DNA of 9,648 bases from an uncultured Roseburia sp. (GTDB lineage Bacteria > Bacillota > Clostridia > Lachnospirales > Lachnospiraceae): assembly GCA_947564765.1 (NCBI GenBank), contig CANODN010000057.1, positions 1 to 9,648 of the forward strand, written 5' to 3'. Positions within the stretch are counted from its first letter, which is position 1; each line of letters begins with the position of its first letter. The position numbers and the translations under genes are program-made. The notes under the pieces are model-generated. The model ran no database searches. It saw only the letters and a program-made list of their open reading frames with translations, and was not told the origin of the DNA. Below, piece after piece: positions 5,548 to 9,648 of this stretch.

Positions 5548-7356
5548 TCACGCCCTGACATCAAATGAATATCTGTGTACCATACCTCCGGCAGAAGGCG
5601 TCTGCCGCTTTAATATATCTTCTACAAAATTTACATTTTCCTCCTGGTTTGTCACCTGGATTTTAACCTGATACCCCTTCTTCGCCAGCCGTTCCTCCAG
5701 GATTTCCATATTTTCCAGAATCAGCTGATACGACATATCATCCGCCAGATAAAAATTCGTTGCTACATTTCTCTGCAGAAGCTTGATTGACACATCCGTG
5801 GAGCCCAGATGATCCAGATCCAAATGCAAAAATGCACTCAGCTCCCCGTCTTTTTCATTCCGTTTTCGTTTATCGGTATAAACGTACAGATCACTGTGGG
5901 CATTCTGCCCCGCAAATTTCAGAGGGATCTGTACATAGGCATACGTCTGGTTCAGCTGGTTCATAAACTGGATATTATCCCTTACATTGGAAGCCGTGTC
6001 AGACAGCTGGGACGTACTCTGCCCAAAAGATTTTAATACCCGCTCCATTTGTTCTAACTGGCGGTCCAGTCTTTCATATAATTCATTGACTTTATGCTCT
6101 GTTTTTAATTCCTCCGGCCGCAAAAGCCACTGCTGTTCCATAACATTACGAATCAGGGTACGGTATTCTTTGGAGGATACCAGCTCACTCAATGCGCTGC
6201 TTTCCGAATTTCGGCCGTTTGCAAATGCCTGTTCCAAAAGCTGCAGAAGCTCTTTGGAGGAAATCTCTCCGGAAAGCTTTCCTTCCTGAAACAAAGCCGT
6301 ATTTTCCAGAAGCTGCGGTATTTTGCCAAGCTTACCGGACAGCTGCTGCAATTCTCCATCACTTAATAAATTTTTTAAAAGGTCCGCCCCGGCTTTTGCG
6401 TCCGGCTCCGTCGATTCCCTTCCGGCAGCCGCTTTCCCTTCCTCCGGCATATCCTGCAGATTTTGCGCTGCTTTTTCGCTCTGTCCGCTTTCCTCAGAAG
6501 GTACTCTGCCCGTTTCTGACAGCAGTACCTTTTCATTTTCCGCCTCTGCCGTCTGTACAATCACCTTTGCTCCGTCTTCCGATGCCAGCTCCCGTACCGC
6601 TGCTTCTGCTCCGCCTTCGCCAGCCGCCTGTTCCTTTATATTTAACAGTACGGTTCCGTCTTCGGACGCTTCTTGTCCGCCCAAAAAGATTTTTATCATC
6701 TGCTGATTAAAATCTATTAATTCTTCCTGACTTAAATTTCCTCCCGCCAGCTGTTCCGGAAGCAGCTCCATAACCGATTCCAGCTGATCTAAAATTGCAT
6801 ACTGATCCGATTTATAATTTTCAAACTGCGCCATCATTTCTTCCGTAATGGGAATCCCAAGCTTTGCCATTTGTACAATCGATGTAACGTCCATTCCGTC
6901 ATTTCCCATTACAAATTTTGCCATCTGTAAAAGGCTCTGTTTATCAATGGACATAGATTGTTCCATCATCGTATTGACCATGGTCAGCATTTTGCCGTTC
7001 ACCTGCAGATTCGCTGCTTTTAAGGCATTTAACAAAGTAGGATTGCTGCCGCTTGCACTGGAAAAAGGCCGGATTGCAATCTGGCTTCCGTTATTGGAAC
7101 GCACCTGAAAAAACATAGACTCTCCTACCCGGACAGAAACACCGGAATCCAGTCTTGCCTGAATTGTCTTGCCGTCCGGAAGTCCAAGCGTCACCACACC
7201 GCCTTCCATATGGTTGATATTTCCTTCAAACACATTCCCCACAGACATTTCCTGAATAGAAGATACGATCTGCTTTATTCCCTGGGTACCGTTTGCAATC
7301 TGTGTTCCGTTTGCAAGATTTCTGTTGTATTGATTTAACATATCCGTAATCTGCAT
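5548..7356 (-). CDS. FliK-like hook-length-control-domain protein (YlqG-like)
   Basis: This is a 602-residue soluble protein with no signal peptide or membrane segment. Residues about 40-100 look like a small beta-rich domain (GNVFEGNINHMEGGVVTLGL, then VRVGESMFFQV and IAIRPFSS). Residues about 105-225 are helical and rich in Met and Gln. Residues about 228-325 form a low-complexity linker rich in Glu, Ala, Gly and Ser. Helices with heptad-like spacing follow (about 395-470). The C-terminus (about 475-580: LSAFLHLDLDHLG, then LADDMSYQLILENMEILEERL and GYQVKIQV) matches the Flg_hook domain of FliK. The start is clear: GGAGG lies 7 nt before ATG 7356, 12 nt after rnhB. Automatic annotation would call it flagellar hook-length control, but its place in a ribosome/envelope operon beside a truncated FlhB argues for another role. 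B. subtilis ylqG occupies the same position. Confidence 0.85.
   Translation of the reverse strand: MQITDMLNQYNRNLANGTQIANGTQGIKQIVSSIQEMSVGNVFEGNINHMEGGVVTLGLPDGKTIQARLDSGVSVRVGESMFFQVRSNNGSQIAIRPFSSASGSNPTLLNALKAANLQVNGKMLTMVNTMMEQSMSIDKQSLLQMAKFVMGNDGMDVTSIVQMAKLGIPITEEMMAQFENYKSDQYAILDQLESVMELLPEQLAGGNLSQEELIDFNQQMIKIFLGGQEASEDGTVLLNIKEQAAGEGGAEAAVRELASEDGAKVIVQTAEAENEKVLLSETGRVPSEESGQSEKAAQNLQDMPEEGKAAAGRESTEPDAKAGADLLKNLLSDGELQQLSGKLGKIPQLLENTALFQEGKLSGEISSKELLQLLEQAFANGRNSESSALSELVSSKEYRTLIRNVMEQQWLLRPEELKTEHKVNELYERLDRQLEQMERVLKSFGQSTSQLSDTASNVRDNIQFMNQLNQTYAYVQIPLKFAGQNAHSDLYVYTDKRKRNEKDGELSAFLHLDLDHLGSTDVSIKLLQRNVATNFYLADDMSYQLILENMEILEERLAKKGYQVKIQVTNQEENVNFVEDILKRQTPSAGGMVHRYSFDVRA
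7282..7317. repeat. Two 18-nt tandem repeats inside the FliK-like gene
   Basis: Units 7282-7299 and 7300-7317 agree at 15 of 18 positions. On the protein they give ANGTQI-ANGTQG (residues 15-26). The repeat keeps the frame and probably reflects a small in-frame duplication in the flexible N-terminus. Confidence 0.7.
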
Positions 7357-7368
7357 GTATATCCTCCA

Positions 7369-8043
7369 TCATACGAATTTCTGAATAAATGATTTCCGGT
7401 GAATCGGCGTAGGTCCATAGGTCTTAAGGGCCTCTATATGCGCTTTTGTTCCATACCCTTTATTGGATGCAAAGCTATACGCCGGCAGAACCTTATCGTA
7501 TTCCTCCATTAACCGGTCTCTTGTCACCTTGGCAATAATGCTTGCCGCGCCAATGGAAATACTTTTGGTATCTCCCTTTATGATCGGCACCTGCCGTATA
7601 TCAACCCCCGGAATCGTTACTGCATCATTTAATAATATATCGGGTTCTACACTCAAATTATGAATAGCCTCCCGCATTGCCTCATACGTTGCCTGCAGGA
7701 TATTAATCTCATCGATTCTCTGGGGAGACACCATACCGATTCCCACGGATACCGCCTCCTCCATAATAATCGGATACAATTCTTCTCTTTTTTTGGCAGA
7801 AAGCTTTTTGGAATCATTGATATAAAGAATCTGGCAGTCCGCAGGCAATATTACTGCTCCGGCCACCACAGGCCCCGCCAGAGGTCCTCTTCCCACTTCA
7901 TCAATTCCGCACACATATCCATATGCAGCATATTGCTTTTCGTAGACCTTGAGCTGTTCTGTACGCTCTTTTTCCGCCTCCAGCTTTTGCAGACGCTTTA
8001 ATTCCTTTAATTCCCTCTGACTGATCTTTTTTTCTTCACTCAT
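7369..8043 (-). CDS. rnhB: Ribonuclease HII
   Basis: RNase HII cuts the RNA strand of RNA-DNA hybrids and removes single ribonucleotides left in DNA by replication. The 224-residue protein has the family core CGIDEVGRGPLAGPVVAGAV with catalytic D48 and E49. The third acidic residue is D140 in ILLNDAV and the fourth is D176 in AKVTRDRL. The conserved ISIGAASIIAKVTRD and GYGTKAH motifs are present, and the C-terminus PTPIHRKSF is complete. The first 40 residues are a Lys/Glu-rich helix that precedes the catalytic core, a common form in Clostridia. ATG 8043 overlaps the rbgA stop as ATGA, and CAGGAG sits 6 nt upstream, so translation is coupled to rbgA. Confidence 0.97.
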   Translation of the reverse strand: MSEEKKISQRELKELKRLQKLEAEKERTEQLKVYEKQYAAYGYVCGIDEVGRGPLAGPVVAGAVILPADCQILYINDSKKLSAKKREELYPIIMEEAVSVGIGMVSPQRIDEINILQATYEAMREAIHNLSVEPDILLNDAVTIPGVDIRQVPIIKGDTKSISIGAASIIAKVTRDRLMEEYDKVLPAYSFASNKGYGTKAHIEALKTYGPTPIHRKSFIQKFV

Positions 8044-8897
8044 GCAAGCTCCTGTTCCTTTGGTAATTCCAATGTAAATCTGCCGATTTTTCCGCTGCGG
8101 AATTCATCAATAATCAGTGCCGCAGCTTTGCTGTAATCCAGTTCCTCGCCTTTTTTCAGACAGCCGCGCTTTTGCGCAATGTTTTTTAAAACTTCCACTG
8201 CGTCTGTTTCTTCCTCCAGCTCATACCGCCCTGCCACTGCATTCGGATAATCCTTCATAAGAATTTTTAAAAGAGCAAGAGACATCTCGTCTGTATTTAG
8301 AATTTCATCTTTGATAGAGCCAATCAATGCCAGATGAAGCCCTACCTTCTGATCTTCAAATTTGGGCCATAGAATTCCGGGCGTATCCAAAAGCTCTACA
8401 TTTTTGTTCAGCCGAATCCACTGCTTGCCTTTGGTAACTCCCGGCTTATTTCCTGTTTTCGCACAGGCTTTTCCTGCATAGGTATTAATAAAAGTCGATT
8501 TTCCCACATTAGGAATGCCTACTACCATGGCCCTTACCGGCCGGTTTTTGATCCCTCTCCGCAGATTCCGTTCGATCTTTTCCCTGCAGGCCTCCATGAT
8601 CTCATTCTGGATCGTTTTCATTCCCTTTTTACTTCTTGCATCAATGCATACAACAAAATATCCTTTACTTTTAAAATAACTGCTCCAGATTTCTGTCTTT
8701 GCAGGATCTGCCAGATCCGCCTTATTCATCAAAATCAGCCTGGCCTTATGCTTTCCAAGCTCGTCAATATCCGGATTCCTGCTGGAAAGCGGAATCCTTG
8801 CATCTACAAGTTCTATCACCAAATCAATTAACTTTAAATCCTCCTGCATCTGACGCTTCGCCTTCGTCATATGCCCCGGATACCACTGAAACTGCAT
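8040..8897 (-). CDS. rbgA: Ribosome biogenesis GTPase RbgA (YlqF)
   Basis: This 285-residue cytosolic GTPase acts late in 50S subunit assembly; in B. subtilis it is essential and needed for uL16 and other late proteins to join. The motifs come in circularly permuted order: G4 NKAD (58-61), G5-like IDARSKKG (85-92), G1 GIPNVGKS (127-134), G2 Thr155 in KPGVTKG and G3 DTPG (171-174). His9 in WYPGHM, the residue implicated in GTP hydrolysis in B. subtilis RbgA, is present. The C-terminal domain (about 200-285) is helical, as in the ANTAR-like RNA-binding part of the family. AAGGAG stands 6 nt before ATG 8897, 10 nt after the lepB stop. Placement next to rplS, whose product L19 is itself a 50S protein, fits a shared assembly role. 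Confidence 0.97.
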   Translation of the reverse strand: MQFQWYPGHMTKAKRQMQEDLKLIDLVIELVDARIPLSSRNPDIDELGKHKARLILMNKADLADPAKTEIWSSYFKSKGYFVVCIDARSKKGMKTIQNEIMEACREKIERNLRRGIKNRPVRAMVVGIPNVGKSTFINTYAGKACAKTGNKPGVTKGKQWIRLNKNVELLDTPGILWPKFEDQKVGLHLALIGSIKDEILNTDEMSLALLKILMKDYPNAVAGRYELEEETDAVEVLKNIAQKRGCLKKGEELDYSKAAALIIDEFRSGKIGRFTLELPKEQELA

Positions 8898-8907
8898 ATT
8901 ACACTCC

Positions 8908-9486
8908 TTAATCTAAAAATCCAAACTCCTTATACGGTGACACCACAAACCATGCTTTTCCGATAATATATTCTTTTTTTACATTTCCGATATTCGCATA
9001 CCTGCTGTCCTCACTGTTATTGCGATTGTCTCCCAGTACAAAATATTCATCCTCGCCCAGCACAATTTCATCTGCCGCCAATTCCGCATCCAAAATCGCT
9101 GCTGTCTCTACCGCCTCTTCAAACAAACCGCCGTTGACATAAACTGCGCCGTCTTTGATCTGTACGGTATCCCCCGGAACCCCTATGATCCGCTTTACAT
9201 AATAATGGGCCTTTTCATTCCCATTGGGAAGAAACACCACAATATCATTGGGCTTAGGGTTGGATATCGAATAAATAAAACGATTGACTAAAATTTCCTG
9301 TTTATTTTCAAGCGTTGGCGCCATAGACTGCCCTACCACACTGGTCCGAAGGCCGATATAATAAACAAATACAAATGCAATGCCCAGCACAATGGCAATT
9401 TCTATCATCCAGGTGATTACTTCCTTGACAATTGGTATGTTTACTTTTTTCTTTTCCCGTCCAAAATGTAATCCGCTTCTTCTCAT
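8908..9486 (-). CDS. lepB: Signal peptidase I
   Basis: This membrane-anchored protease removes signal peptides from exported proteins. The 192-residue length is typical of Gram-positive enzymes with one N-terminal membrane segment (about 24-44, after a basic stretch REKKK). The catalytic Ser54 is in VVGQSMAPTL and the general base Lys98 is in YYVKRIIGVPGD. The late motif FVLGDNRNNSEDSR (149-162) is intact. ATG 9486 has AGGAG 8 nt upstream. The enzyme is the first gene after rplS, with a weak-tailed hairpin between them, and leads a run of closely spaced genes. It is probably co-transcribed with rplS at least in part. Confidence 0.97.
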   Translation of the reverse strand: MRRSGLHFGREKKKVNIPIVKEVITWMIEIAIVLGIAFVFVYYIGLRTSVVGQSMAPTLENKQEILVNRFIYSISNPKPNDIVVFLPNGNEKAHYYVKRIIGVPGDTVQIKDGAVYVNGGLFEEAVETAAILDAELAADEIVLGEDEYFVLGDNRNNSEDSRYANIGNVKKEYIIGKAWFVVSPYKEFGFLD

Positions 9487-9539
9487 CCTGCGTTCTCCTG
9501 TATGCTTTTCCTGCGTATTTTGTCCCCATAAGATGAAAC

Positions 9540-9579
9540 AGCCGCATCCATCTGGAATTCTCCAAAACAGGATACGGCT
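9540..9579 (-). terminator. Hairpin after rplS, possible partial terminator
   Basis: On the minus strand the 10-nt arm AGCCGTATCC pairs with GGATGCGGCT, with one U-G pair. Between the arms a second small hairpin, TGGA-GAAT-TCCA, can form. The tail is GTTTCATCTT, a poor T-tract, so termination would be incomplete and may tune lepB-operon expression relative to the abundant ribosomal protein. Confidence 0.6.
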
Positions 9580-9585
9580 TTCTTT

Positions 9586-9648
9586 TTATCTTACTAATTC
9601 TTTTACCTTTGCAGACTTTCCGGTACGTCCTCTTAAGTAGTTTAATTT
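9586..9648 (-). CDS. rplS: 50S ribosomal protein L19, C-terminal end only
   Basis: The last 20 codons and the TAA stop are in the window; the start lies beyond the right edge. The residues read KLNYLRGRTGKSAKVKELVR, which matches the conserved basic C-terminus of bacterial L19 (YLR.R.GK.A.VKE). L19 sits at the 30S-50S interface. Its position ahead of lepB, rbgA and rnhB agrees with the conserved Firmicute gene order, which supports the call despite the short length. Confidence 0.9.
   Translation of the reverse strand, partial: KLNYLRGRTGKSAKVKELVR

Noticed and set aside
6192..6710. Plus-strand frames rich in Pro, Leu and Ser opposite the FliK-like gene
   Set aside because: They are the antisense of the Glu/Ala/Gly linker; low-complexity coding sequence often leaves the other strand open.
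9308..9565. Minus-strand frame of 85 codons overlapping the start of lepB and the hairpin
   Set aside because: It overlaps lepB in another frame, spans the terminator-like hairpin and shows no family resemblance.
1..9648. CRISPR array, tRNA or rRNA genes, insertion sequences, prophage or toxin-antitoxin genes
   Set aside because: No regularly spaced repeats, cloverleaf-like segments, transposase motifs or phage genes were seen on either strand.

Overview
The window looks like a piece of a chromosome from a Clostridia-type Firmicute, most likely Lachnospiraceae. The evidence is the moderate G+C, strong AGGAGG-type ribosome binding sites, and the order rplS-lepB-rbgA-rnhB followed by FliK-like and FlhB-like genes, yraN and pgeF. 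A GntR/YtrA-type ABC operon whose permease has a large soluble C-terminal domain also fits. The genus cannot be fixed from the sequence alone. All supported genes lie on the minus strand, so the window is best read from its right end to its left.

Right and centre (9648 to 3981): a tightly packed operon. It opens with the last codons of rplS (ribosomal protein L19) and a hairpin with a poor T-tract. Then come lepB (signal peptidase I), rbgA (50S assembly GTPase), rnhB (RNase HII), a 602-residue protein with a FliK-like C-terminal domain, a 95-residue protein equal to the cytosolic domain of FlhB, yraN (nuclease-fold UPF0102) and pgeF (laccase-domain YfiH family). Gaps run from a 4-nt overlap to about 25 nt. 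From memory, Bacillus subtilis has rplS-ylqF-rnhB-ylqG-ylqH in the same order. The FliK-like/FlhB-like pair is therefore an old passenger of this ribosome and envelope operon rather than part of a flagellar cluster.

Left centre (3925 to 689): a self-contained, probably autoregulated operon made of a small YtrA-type GntR repressor, an ABC ATPase and an ABC-2-type permease. The genes overlap one another. A candidate promoter and a perfect 8-bp inverted repeat lie just upstream of the repressor, as expected for an envelope-stress or antimicrobial-peptide type transporter controlled by its own repressor.

Left end (688 to 1): 322 nt with no gene, then the first 121 codons of a PDZ plus radical SAM protein (DUF512 type) that runs off the window edge. 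The gap holds a candidate promoter for that gene and a long imperfect palindrome (481-596, about 41 possible base pairs including an unbroken 21-bp stem) that matches no RNA family I recognise.

The two items most worth pursuing are the non-flagellar FliK-like/FlhB-like pair and the unexplained long palindrome. I see no CRISPR array, tRNA, rRNA, insertion sequence or prophage gene.
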